DNA from: Chitinophagaceae bacterium
GTDB lineage: Bacteria; Bacteroidota; Bacteroidia; Chitinophagales; Chitinophagaceae
NCBI GenBank assembly: GCA_947459295.1
Contig: CANHCY010000004.1
Span: 1 to 64,000, forward strand
Reading direction: 5' to 3'
Length of the DNA: 64,000 nucleotides
The notes below the pieces were generated by a model, which ran no database searches, was not told the origin of the DNA, and worked only from the letters and a program-made list of their open reading frames with translations. Positions 56,801 to 64,000 of the stretch are shown piece after piece (position 1 is the first letter of the stretch; the number at the start of each line of letters is the position of its first letter). The position numbers and the translations under genes were made by a program.

Positions 56801-57970
56801 ATGAACATGCAAACAGCAAATAGATTAGACGGGATTGGTGAATATTATTTTTCACAAAAGCTCCGAGAAATTGAGCAGCTCAATAAAGCGGGTAAACAAA
56901 TTATTAATTTAGGTATTGGAAGTCCCGATTTGGCGCCACACCCAGATGTGGTAAAGGCTTTGCAAGAAGCCGCTGCTCATGATAATGTACATGCGTATCA
57001 ATCGTATAAAGGTGTTCCAATTTTGCGAAATGCAATTGCCGAATTCTATCAAACATGGTATGGCGTTACGTTGGATCCTGAATCGGAAGTACTTCCACTT
57101 ATTGGTAGTAAAGAAGGCATCATGCATATTTGTATGACCTATTTAAATGCAGGGGATCAGGCTTTAATTCCAAACCCTGGTTATCCAACCTATAGCAGTG
57201 CTGTTAAATTAGCAGGAGGTGAACCCGTATATTACGATTTAACACTTTCTGGAAATTGGGAGCCAGATTTAGATGCACTCGAAAAAACAGATTTAACCAA
57301 AGTCAAATTAATGTGGGTGAATTATCCGCATATGCCTACGGGGCAACTTCCTTCAGATCATTTTTTTGAAGCCCTTATTGCATTTGCAACGAAACATCAA
57401 ATATTAATTTGTCACGACAATCCGTATAGTTTTATTTTAAATGAAACACCTAAAAGTTTACTCGCTGTTAAAGGCGCTAAAGAAGTGGTGGTGGAATTAA
57501 ACTCACTCAGTAAATGTTCTAATATGGCTGGCTGGAGAGTGGGTATGTTGGCTGGGAAAAAAGAACGCATCGAAGAAGTGTTACGATTTAAATCCAATAT
57601 GGATAGTGGTATGTATTTACCAATACAACTTGCTGCTGCAAAGGCGCTTGGCTTAGGTAAAGATTGGTATGATAGCATCAATGTGATTTACAAAGCACGA
57701 CGAGAAAAAGTTTTTGAACTACTTGACTTATTAAAATGTACCTATTCAAAAACGCAGGTAGGCATGTTTGTGTGGGCTAGTATACCTGCGTCTTATGCCG
57801 ATGGTTTTGCATTAAGTGATAAAGTGTTGTACGAGGCCAATGTTTTTATTACGCCTGGTGGCATTTTTGGAACAGGCGGTAATGCATTTATTAGAATTAG
57901 TTTATGTGCGCCAGTAGAGCGTTTTGAACTTGCTCTTGAAAGGGTTAAAAATGCAGGTATTGCATTATAA
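56801..57970 (+). CDS. Class I/II PLP aminotransferase, probably aromatic
   Basis: A 389-residue fold-type I aminotransferase. NLGIGSPDLAPHP near the N-terminus, PNPGYPTYSSAV, and the PLP lysine in SLSKCSNMAGWRVG followed by the substrate-binding Arg in AFIRISLCAP are present. The sequence resembles aspartate/LL-diaminopimelate-type enzymes, but the position between pheA and tyrA suggests it transaminates phenylpyruvate and hydroxyphenylpyruvate (or prephenate, before TyrA). It follows pheA by 18 nt and precedes tyrA by 11 nt. Start at 56801 or the ATG two codons later. Confidence 0.85.
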   Translation: MNMQTANRLDGIGEYYFSQKLREIEQLNKAGKQIINLGIGSPDLAPHPDVVKALQEAAAHDNVHAYQSYKGVPILRNAIAEFYQTWYGVTLDPESEVLPLIGSKEGIMHICMTYLNAGDQALIPNPGYPTYSSAVKLAGGEPVYYDLTLSGNWEPDLDALEKTDLTKVKLMWVNYPHMPTGQLPSDHFFEALIAFATKHQILICHDNPYSFILNETPKSLLAVKGAKEVVVELNSLSKCSNMAGWRVGMLAGKKERIEEVLRFKSNMDSGMYLPIQLAAAKALGLGKDWYDSINVIYKARREKVFELLDLLKCTYSKTQVGMFVWASIPASYADGFALSDKVLYEANVFITPGGIFGTGGNAFIRISLCAPVERFELALERVKNAGIAL

Positions 57971-57981
57971 ATTATAGAACA

Positions 57982-58821
57982 ATGATTGTAACGATAATTG
58001 GTACGGGTTTAATTGGTGGTTCGATGGCGCTTACTTTAAAAGAGAAGGGCTTTGCCACAAAAGTGATTGGCGTAGATGCGAGTGAGCAGCATTTGTCCCA
58101 GGCGCTTGCACTTGGAATTATTGACGAAGCGCATTCTTTACAAAATGCGGTAACGCAATCTGATCTAATCATTATAGCTACACCCATTAATGCCGCCGAA
58201 AATTTATTGCCTCAAATACTTGATATCGCAACGAGTCAAGTTGTGATGGACGTGGGTTCTACCAAAAACAATATTTGTATGATTGTTGAGGCGCATCCAA
58301 AAAGGGGCCGTTTTGTGGCAACGCACCCAATGTGGGGTACCGAGTATAGTGGACCGGAAGCCGCTGTAAACAATGCTTTTACAGACAAGGCTACGGTTAT
58401 TTGTTCAAAAGAAGCCAGTGACCCGGATGCTGCTGCCCTGGTGGAGCAGGTGTATCAGACCCTTGGCATGCACCTTTTATACATGGAGGCTGCTGCACAT
58501 GACGTACACGTTGCATATATTAGTCATATTTCACATATAACATCTTTTGCCCTTGCAAACACTGTTTTGGAGAAGGAAAGGGAAGAAGATGCCATTTTTG
58601 AACTGGCAAGTGGTGGTTTTGAGAGTACCGTTCGCCTTGCCAAGAGTAATCCAAGTATGTGGGTTCCGATCCTCATGCAGAATAAAGAGAACGTTTTAGA
58701 CGTTCTTAATGAACATATCTCTCAATTAAGAAAATTTAAGGCAAGCTTAGAAAAGGAAGATCCTGATTATTTGCTTGAATTAATTGAGAAAGCCAACGGA
58801 ATAAAGCGGATTTTAAAATAG
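57982..58821 (+). CDS. tyrA: Prephenate (or arogenate) dehydrogenase
   Basis: A 279-residue NAD(P)-dependent dehydrogenase. The Rossmann motif is IIGTGLIGGSMAL (4-16) with Asp at the end of the second strand (GVDAS). The catalytic histidine is in THPMWGTEYSGP, and SHISHITSFALA is the family motif of the helical C-terminal domain. There is no ACT or chorismate mutase domain. It completes the Tyr branch in the operon. Arogenate versus prephenate specificity cannot be decided by eye. Confidence 0.9.
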   Translation: MIVTIIGTGLIGGSMALTLKEKGFATKVIGVDASEQHLSQALALGIIDEAHSLQNAVTQSDLIIIATPINAAENLLPQILDIATSQVVMDVGSTKNNICMIVEAHPKRGRFVATHPMWGTEYSGPEAAVNNAFTDKATVICSKEASDPDAAALVEQVYQTLGMHLLYMEAAAHDVHVAYISHISHITSFALANTVLEKEREEDAIFELASGGFESTVRLAKSNPSMWVPILMQNKENVLDVLNEHISQLRKFKASLEKEDPDYLLELIEKANGIKRILK

Positions 58822-58882
58822 GCCCGCTTTGTCAAAACAGGCTGAAAATAAATAAAAAACAGGCAAAACCCTACCTTATAAG

Positions 58883-58890
58883 TACCTTTG
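58883..58890 (+). promoter_or_regulatory. Predicted -7 promoter element of the DEAD-box gene
   Basis: TACCTTTG matches TAnnTTTG and ends 18 nt before the ATG at 58909. It would give the helicase and the aro genes behind it a second entry point. Confidence 0.5.
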
Positions 58891-58908
58891 CCGCAAAATT
58901 TTTACTAC

Positions 58909-60654
58909 ATGACGACATTTGAAGAGTTGGGAATTGATGCTAGATTGATTCAGTCAACTACAGAACTAGGGTACGTGAACCCTACAGCAATCCAAGAACA
59001 AGCAATCCCAGTTTTACTGAGTGGAACCAAGGATTTTATTGGCTTGGCACAAACAGGAACAGGAAAGACAGCCGCTTTTGGACTACCTCTATTACATATT
59101 ATAGATGAAAAGGCAAAATACCCGCAAGCACTTGTTGTTTGTCCTACCAGAGAACTTTGCATGCAAATTGTAAAGGAAATCGAAATATTTAAGAAATACA
59201 TGACCGGTATTTCTGTGGTAGCCGTTTATGGCGGTACCTCTATTGGTTTACAAATTAGAGACTTGAAAAGAGGGGTACAAATTATTGTAGCAACCCCTGG
59301 TCGTTTAATTGACTTGATTGAGCGTAAAGCAATCAACCTAGAACAAATACAATACGTTGTTTTAGATGAAGCGGATGAAATGCTAAACATGGGTTTTCAG
59401 GATGATATCGAATTCATCTTAAAAAATACACCACAGCGCGAAAGCACTTGGTTATTTAGTGCAACCATGCCACCAGAAATTAGAAAGGTGAGTAAGCGTT
59501 ACATGAAGGATCCTGTAGAAGTAACTGTTGGTAAAGTAAATACCTCTAACAAAAGTATTGATCACCAATATTATGTTACATCCGCGCAACACCGTTACCA
59601 AACACTTAAAAGAATCATTGATTTTAACCCGGGTATTTATGGTATCATTTTTACCAGAACTAAAGTTGATGCGCAAGAAATTTCTGAGCGTTTAACCCGC
59701 GAAGGATATGATATTGATGCTTTACATGGCGATCTTACACAAGGCCAGCGTGACAAAGTAATGGGTCAGTTTAGAGATAAAACTTTACAACTCCTTATTG
59801 CTACAGACGTTGCTGCTAGAGGGATTGACGTACAAGGTATCACACACGTCATCAATTACGAATTGCCAGATGATGTAGAAGTATATACACACCGTAGTGG
59901 TAGAACTGGACGTGCGGGTTTACAAGGTATTTGTATTTCAATTGTGCACTCAAAAGAAATGTACAAGTTCAAACAAATTGAACGCATCAACAATTCTAAG
60001 TTTTCTAAACTAGATATTCCAAGCGGTAAAGATGTTTGCCGTAAACAATTTTTCTCTTTCATGGAAAAATTATTGTCTGCAGATATTAGCCACGGTGATT
60101 ATGAAACCTATGTTCCTATGCTTGCAGAAAAATTTGCTGATGTAAGCAAAGAAGATGTGCTTAAGCGTGTGGCTGCTATGGAGTTTGATCGTTTCCTTAA
60201 ATATTACGAAAACGCAGAAGACCTTAACCATAGAGATAAGGGCAGACGTGAACAAAGTGATGCGCCAGATCAAGCAAGACGCAGAGATGGTAGAGACCGT
60301 GATGGTGGAAGAAGTCGTGATGGTGGAAGAGAGCGTGATGGTGGAAGAGGCGATAATAGAAAAGAATTTGCAAGAGGGGGTGGTAATGGATACAGCCGAC
60401 TTTTTGTAAACTTAGGAACCAAAGACGGTTTTTATAAAGCAAGTTTCTTACAATATATTCTAGATATGAGTGATCTTAAAAAAGACGCACTAGGTAGAAT
60501 AGATATGAAAGACATGAACTCTTGGATTGAAATTGAAAAAGGTGCTGCTAAGCAAATGGTGAATGCACTTGATGGGAAAAGCTATAATGGCAGACGCATT
60601 CGTATGAATGATGCCGATAGTGGTGGTGAGCGCAGACCAAGAAAAGGGGAGTAA
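58909..60654 (+). CDS. DEAD-box RNA helicase with DbpA-type RNA-binding domain
   Basis: A 581-residue cold-shock-type RNA helicase. Core motifs in order are AQTGTGKTAAF (motif I), PTRELCMQI (Ia), TPGRL (Ib), DEADEMLNMGF (II), FSATMP (III), IIFTRTK (IV), TDVAARGIDV (V) and HRSGRTGRAG (VI). A DbpA-like RNA-binding domain (about 490-565) follows an Arg/Gly/Asp-rich linker (about 440-485) with three RDGGR repeats. This domain order matches CsdA/DeaD-type helicases. It sits between tyrA and the DAHP synthase gene, with its own promoter box; whether it has any tie to aromatic synthesis is unknown. Confidence 0.93.
   Translation: MTTFEELGIDARLIQSTTELGYVNPTAIQEQAIPVLLSGTKDFIGLAQTGTGKTAAFGLPLLHIIDEKAKYPQALVVCPTRELCMQIVKEIEIFKKYMTGISVVAVYGGTSIGLQIRDLKRGVQIIVATPGRLIDLIERKAINLEQIQYVVLDEADEMLNMGFQDDIEFILKNTPQRESTWLFSATMPPEIRKVSKRYMKDPVEVTVGKVNTSNKSIDHQYYVTSAQHRYQTLKRIIDFNPGIYGIIFTRTKVDAQEISERLTREGYDIDALHGDLTQGQRDKVMGQFRDKTLQLLIATDVAARGIDVQGITHVINYELPDDVEVYTHRSGRTGRAGLQGICISIVHSKEMYKFKQIERINNSKFSKLDIPSGKDVCRKQFFSFMEKLLSADISHGDYETYVPMLAEKFADVSKEDVLKRVAAMEFDRFLKYYENAEDLNHRDKGRREQSDAPDQARRRDGRDRDGGRSRDGGRERDGGRGDNRKEFARGGGNGYSRLFVNLGTKDGFYKASFLQYILDMSDLKKDALGRIDMKDMNSWIEIEKGAAKQMVNALDGKSYNGRRIRMNDADSGGERRPRKGE
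60298..60351 (+). repeat. Three tandem 18-nt repeats in the helicase linker
   Basis: Three copies of an 18-bp unit beginning CGTGATGGTGGAAGA encode the repeated RDGGR(S/E/G) stretch. It is a coding microsatellite-like repeat that may vary in copy number between strains. Confidence 0.85.
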
Positions 60655-60679
60655 TTTTTTATTTTGGTTAAATATTTTT

Positions 60680-61765
60680 ATGGAGCAAGCAATCGAAACA
60701 AAAACAGGAGTGGAAGCGCTTCTACAAAAAAGACCTTTGATTATCTCTGGTCCCTGCAGTGCAGAAACAGAGGAGCAAGTAGTGCAAACAGCAACCAGAC
60801 TCGCAGCTACAGGTAAAGTAGATATTTTACGTGCTGGTATTTGGAAGCCGCGTACACGACCTGGTAGTTTTGAAGGTATTGGTACCAAAGGGTTGCCTTG
60901 GTTACAGCAAGCTAAAAAAGAATCTGGACTGCCTGTGGCAGTTGAGGTTGCTACTGCTAAACAAGTTGAAGATGCACTTCATTTTGGTGTCGATGTTTTA
61001 TGGATTGGTGCAAGAACCACCGTAAATCCTTTTAGTGTGCAAGATGTTGCGGATGCACTAAAGGGGGCTGATGTTCCCGTGTTAATTAAAAATCCCATCA
61101 ATCCAGATTTAGAATTATGGATTGGTGCTGTGGAGCGCGTTGCAAATGCGGGCATTAAAAATATTGGTTTAATCCATAGAGGATTTAGTTCTTATGGTAA
61201 TACCGAATACAGGAATGCGCCGATGTGGCATTTAGCCATCGAAATGAAACGCCGTAATCCAGGCATGTTGCTTATCAATGACCCATCACATATTTGCGGT
61301 AGAAGAGATATTTTAATGGACGTTGCTCAAAAAGCAATTGACCTCGACTTTGATGGTTTAATTATTGAAAGTCATATTGATCCGGATAATGCCTGGAGTG
61401 ATGCTAAACAGCAAGTAACACCAGAGCGTTTAGGTGAAATGATTGGTTCTATTATTTGGAGAACGGAAGAAATTGATTCTGAAGAACTGCATGCTGTGAT
61501 GGAAAAAATGCGTCAGCAAATTAACCAGCTCGATGATGAATTGCTACAACTTATTGGACAGCGTATGAAAGTTGCCGATAAAATTGGTCAGTATAAAAAA
61601 GACAATAACATTACTATTTTACAAACCAATAGATGGAATGCTATTTTGGAGCGTGCATACCAAAGAGGCGATAAGCTTGGATTAAGTCAAGAATTTATTA
61701 CCAAATATTTTGATGCGGTGCATATGGAAAGTATCAACCATCAAAATAAAATCATGAACTCCTAA
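60680..61765 (+). CDS. Bifunctional DAHP synthase / chorismate mutase
   Basis: A 361-residue fusion. The N-terminal type I DAHP synthase domain (about 10-265) includes ISGPCSAETEEQV, LRAGIWKPRTRPGSFEG and the metal-binding DPSHICGRRD block, and it makes the first intermediate of the shikimate pathway from PEP and erythrose-4-phosphate. The C-terminal AroQ chorismate mutase helices (about 275-361) carry RQQINQLDDELLQLIGQRM and supply the mutase activity missing from pheA and tyrA. The fused mutase may also act as an allosteric sensor of prephenate or chorismate. I take the ATG at 60680. aroF/aroG naming is not settled, so no symbol is given. Confidence 0.93.
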   Translation: MEQAIETKTGVEALLQKRPLIISGPCSAETEEQVVQTATRLAATGKVDILRAGIWKPRTRPGSFEGIGTKGLPWLQQAKKESGLPVAVEVATAKQVEDALHFGVDVLWIGARTTVNPFSVQDVADALKGADVPVLIKNPINPDLELWIGAVERVANAGIKNIGLIHRGFSSYGNTEYRNAPMWHLAIEMKRRNPGMLLINDPSHICGRRDILMDVAQKAIDLDFDGLIIESHIDPDNAWSDAKQQVTPERLGEMIGSIIWRTEEIDSEELHAVMEKMRQQINQLDDELLQLIGQRMKVADKIGQYKKDNNITILQTNRWNAILERAYQRGDKLGLSQEFITKYFDAVHMESINHQNKIMNS

Positions 61766-61793
61766 TTAGGAGCGCTTGCATAATATTATACGG

Positions 61794-62816
61794 ATGAAAA
61801 AAAGAACTTTTCATTTTTCGGACAAGCTTGTTAACTATTATTTTGATGCTTCTTTTGATGTGTTAAAAAAGTTAGTATCTGTTGAGTCTGCTGTAATTAT
61901 TACAGATGAGAATGTTTTTGAAGCGCATAAAAAAAAGTTTAAAGGTTGGTCTACTATTGTATTAAAACCCGGTGAGCAGTATAAAGTGCAGCAAACTGTG
62001 GATGTTATTATAGATAGGCTTATTGAACTTGGTGCCGATCGTCAAACCACTTTAATTGGTGTAGGAGGCGGTGTAATCACAGATATTACGGGTTATGTAG
62101 GAAGTATTTACATGCGGGGTATTGCAGTAGGTTTTGTGCCTACTTCTTTACTTGCCATGGTAGACGCTTCTATTGGCGGCAAAAATGGAATAGATGTGGG
62201 CGTCTATAAAAATATGGTGGGCATTATTCGCCAACCATATTTTTTACTATTCGATACCAGCTTTTTAAAATCTTTACCATTATCTGAGTGGCAAAATGGT
62301 TTTGCAGAAATTATTAAGCATGCTGCAATTAAAGATGCCGCGCTCTTTAAACAATTACAGTCGAATACACTTACTGTGTATAAAAAGGACTTGTCTTTAA
62401 CTGCAAAACTAGTGGAGCGCAATGTAATGATCAAAACCAAAGTGGTACTTGCCGATGAGTTTGAAAAGGCTGATCGCAAGCTTTTAAACTTTGGTCATAC
62501 CCTTGGGCATGCATTAGAAAATTCTTACGAGTTAAGTCATGGTCAGGCAATTAGTATTGGTATGACCTATGCTGCCGTAATTTCAGAACAGCTATTGAAT
62601 TTCAATAATAGACACGCGCTTGTTGCACTTTTAGAAAAGTATGGGTTACCTACCTATGCTTCCTTTAATACGGCTAAGGCTATATCTGTTTTGCAAAAGG
62701 ATAAGAAAAAAACAAAAGACGCAGTGCATTATATTTTGTTAGAAAAACTTGGTAAGGCGGTTATTCATACCATATCATTTGCAACACTAGAAAAAATATT
62801 TAAAGCATTTAAATAA
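61794..62816 (+). CDS. aroB: 3-dehydroquinate synthase
   Basis: A 340-residue NAD- and zinc-dependent enzyme that cyclises DAHP. The NAD-binding GGGVITDITGYVGS and PTSLLAMVDASIGGKNGID stretches are clear, and the zinc ligands are in EIIKHA, GHTLGHALE and the ELSHGQAISIG segment. I take the ATG at 61794, since the upstream TTG would only add a few residues. Length is normal. It starts 28 nt after the DAHP synthase fusion and ends 2 nt before aroA. Confidence 0.95.
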   Translation: MKKRTFHFSDKLVNYYFDASFDVLKKLVSVESAVIITDENVFEAHKKKFKGWSTIVLKPGEQYKVQQTVDVIIDRLIELGADRQTTLIGVGGGVITDITGYVGSIYMRGIAVGFVPTSLLAMVDASIGGKNGIDVGVYKNMVGIIRQPYFLLFDTSFLKSLPLSEWQNGFAEIIKHAAIKDAALFKQLQSNTLTVYKKDLSLTAKLVERNVMIKTKVVLADEFEKADRKLLNFGHTLGHALENSYELSHGQAISIGMTYAAVISEQLLNFNNRHALVALLEKYGLPTYASFNTAKAISVLQKDKKKTKDAVHYILLEKLGKAVIHTISFATLEKIFKAFK

Positions 62817-62818
62817 AC

Positions 62819-64000
62819 ATGAAAGCACGCGTATTCCCATCAACCATTACTGGAAACATTGTGGCACCTGCTAGTAAAAGCAGTATGCAGCGTGCTTGTG
62901 CAGCTTCCTTAATTAGAACTGGAGAAACAATTATAAAAAATCCGGGTGTTAGTAATGATGATATGGCAGCTATAGATGTTATTCAAAAGCTAGGCGCTGT
63001 TGTAACAAAATTAGAAAACGGAGATTTACATATTGTTTCAAGGGGCGTACATCCAGAAAGTAACACGATTAATTGTGGAGAGAGTGGTCTTGGCATTCGT
63101 ATGTTTACACCTATTGCTGCATTAAGTGATCGTCCAATTACAATAACGGGCATGGGTAGTTTAACAACTAGGCCCATGCATTTTTTTGATGAGATATTAC
63201 CACAAGTTGGGGTGTCTATCGTTTCAGACTCTGGTAAATTACCACTACAAATACAAGGGCCCATCAAGCCACATAATATTACTGTAGACGGTTCACTCAG
63301 TTCTCAATTTTTGACAGGATTATTAATGGCATATGGTGGTGCTGGTGCAAAAGATTGTACCATTAAAGTGTCCAATTTAAAAAGTAAACCCTATATCGAT
63401 CTTACCCTTGCGGTCATGCAGCATTTTGGTTGGAGTGTATCATGTATCAATCATGAGCAATTTGTTTTTACTGTACCTAATAATGCGCTTGACAATAAAA
63501 CAATTAACTATCAAGTTGAAGGAGATTGGAGTGGCGCTTCTTTTTTACTCGTTGCAGGTGCTATTGCTGGAGGCATTGTGTTAGAAGGGTTAGATCCATT
63601 TTCTACGCAAGCGGATAAAGCAGTTTTACAAGCATTAATTGACTGTGGTTGTCAGATTTCTATACAGCCTACAAAAATTGAAATTGCACCGCTACCATTA
63701 AAAGCTTTTCATTTTAATGCTACTGATTGTCCCGATTTATTTCCACCACTTGTTACCCTTGCATCTTATTGTACAGGTAAAACTGTGATTGAAGGCGTGA
63801 CTAGACTTGCTCATAAAGAAAGTGATAGAGCGCTGACACTTCAAGAAGAGTTTGGAAAACTTGGTGTAACTATTACGCTACAAGATGATTTGATGATTAT
63901 TGAAGGAGGCAAGGGTGTACGTGGAGGTATTGTTCATTCGAGACATGATCACCGCATTGCCATGGCCTGTGCTGTAGCTGCTTTAAAAGCAGATGGCGTT
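62819..64000 (+). CDS. aroA: 3-phosphoshikimate 1-carboxyvinyltransferase (EPSP synthase), 3' end missing
   Basis: The frame is open from the ATG at 62819 to the window end (394 codons). It contains the N-terminal PASKSSMQRACAA, the shikimate-binding GESGLGIRMF and SLTTRPM, DGSLSSQFLTGLLMA and the C-terminal KESDRAL and HDHRIAMACA. These are the family motifs, and the sequence is nearly complete; roughly 15-30 residues remain beyond the edge. In the first motif, ASKSSMQR stands where most enzymes have GSKS(I/L)TNR, a small change in the S3P/PEP site. It starts 2 nt after aroB. Confidence 0.94.
   Translation, partial: MKARVFPSTITGNIVAPASKSSMQRACAASLIRTGETIIKNPGVSNDDMAAIDVIQKLGAVVTKLENGDLHIVSRGVHPESNTINCGESGLGIRMFTPIAALSDRPITITGMGSLTTRPMHFFDEILPQVGVSIVSDSGKLPLQIQGPIKPHNITVDGSLSSQFLTGLLMAYGGAGAKDCTIKVSNLKSKPYIDLTLAVMQHFGWSVSCINHEQFVFTVPNNALDNKTINYQVEGDWSGASFLLVAGAIAGGIVLEGLDPFSTQADKAVLQALIDCGCQISIQPTKIEIAPLPLKAFHFNATDCPDLFPPLVTLASYCTGKTVIEGVTRLAHKESDRALTLQEEFGKLGVTITLQDDLMIIEGGKGVRGGIVHSRHDHRIAMACAVAALKADGV

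Noticed and set aside
60298-60351. The 18-nt repeats considered as a CRISPR or regulatory array
   Set aside because: They are contiguous without spacers and are in frame in the RGG-like linker of the helicase.
60490-60888. A 132-codon minus-strand open frame over the helicase/DAHP synthase junction
   Set aside because: It lies opposite the strongly conserved ends of two recognised genes and has no family features.

Overview
The window looks like a chromosomal segment of a Bacteroidota bacterium, probably of the Chitinophagaceae or a near relative (the phylum is well supported, the family is my inference). The reasons are the AT-rich base composition, large outer-membrane beta-barrel receptors with carboxypeptidase-regulatory N-domains, a DUF2723 (GT117) membrane protein, DUF4369-thioredoxin and DUF6702 proteins, an UpxY/NusG-like factor, no obvious Shine-Dalgarno sites, and repeated matches to the Bacteroidota -7 promoter element TAnnTTTG. 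No insertion sequence, prophage, CRISPR array, rRNA or integrase was seen. The region is a well-kept core-genome stretch.

Layout. 1-5233: the rpoC 3' end, an OmpH/Skp-like protein, an APC permease, heptose-7-phosphate kinase, isoaspartyl peptidase and ispD. 5265-14483: a trp leader/attenuator followed by trpE-G-D-C-F-B-A, running without a break into hisH-A-F-IE. 14501-18916: a thioredoxin-like lipid/thiol protein, an ArsC/Spx-like protein, an outer-membrane receptor and a small conserved protein. 18932-24072: an Fe-S/CCG electron-transfer pair, a phosphoribosyltransferase, a phosphohexomutase and a PCMT. 24092-27526: a second receptor and a DUF445 protein. 27584-27658: tRNA-His with its own promoter and terminator. 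27817-42116: Prc-type protease, an orphan UpxY-like antiterminator, mtaB, DUF2723 protein, cysteine desulfurase, glmM, methyltransferase, PAP2, GT39 and CNNM/CorC. 42117-53466: DUF6702, HupE/UreJ, M1 peptidase, esterase, MORN-like protein, Asp-box (BNR) protein, rluD-like, lipB, D-cysteine desulfhydrase-like and a nucleotidyltransferase. 53484-55503: an ECF sigma factor, a membrane anti-sigma/trypsin-like protease fusion, and a divergent 58-residue lipoprotein. 55751-64000: an aromatic leader/attenuator, then pheA, an aminotransferase, tyrA, a DEAD-box helicase, a DAHP synthase/chorismate mutase, aroB and a partial aroA.

The most noteworthy reading is regulatory. Two ribosome-mediated attenuators can be built by hand. 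One precedes trpE and has tandem Trp codons in a 19-residue leader. The other precedes pheA and has a Trp-Phe-Tyr-rich 29-residue leader. In each, a strand inside the leader ORF can pair with the 5' arm of the terminator. Both leaders start 5-7 nt after a TAnnTTTG box, which suggests almost leaderless transcripts. Five other genes in the window show the same spacing. Together the two attenuators would tie trp, his, and shared shikimate plus Phe/Tyr synthesis to charged aromatic tRNAs.

The second candidate system is the ECF module. The presumed anti-sigma protein carries its own periplasmic serine-protease domain. The sigma gene and the divergent small lipoprotein gene are preceded by the same bipartite motif with identical spacing (GGGTTAC, 16 nt, GTATYAA), which looks like an autoregulated ECF promoter pair. 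None of this was tested by search or computation, and the structures were paired by eye.
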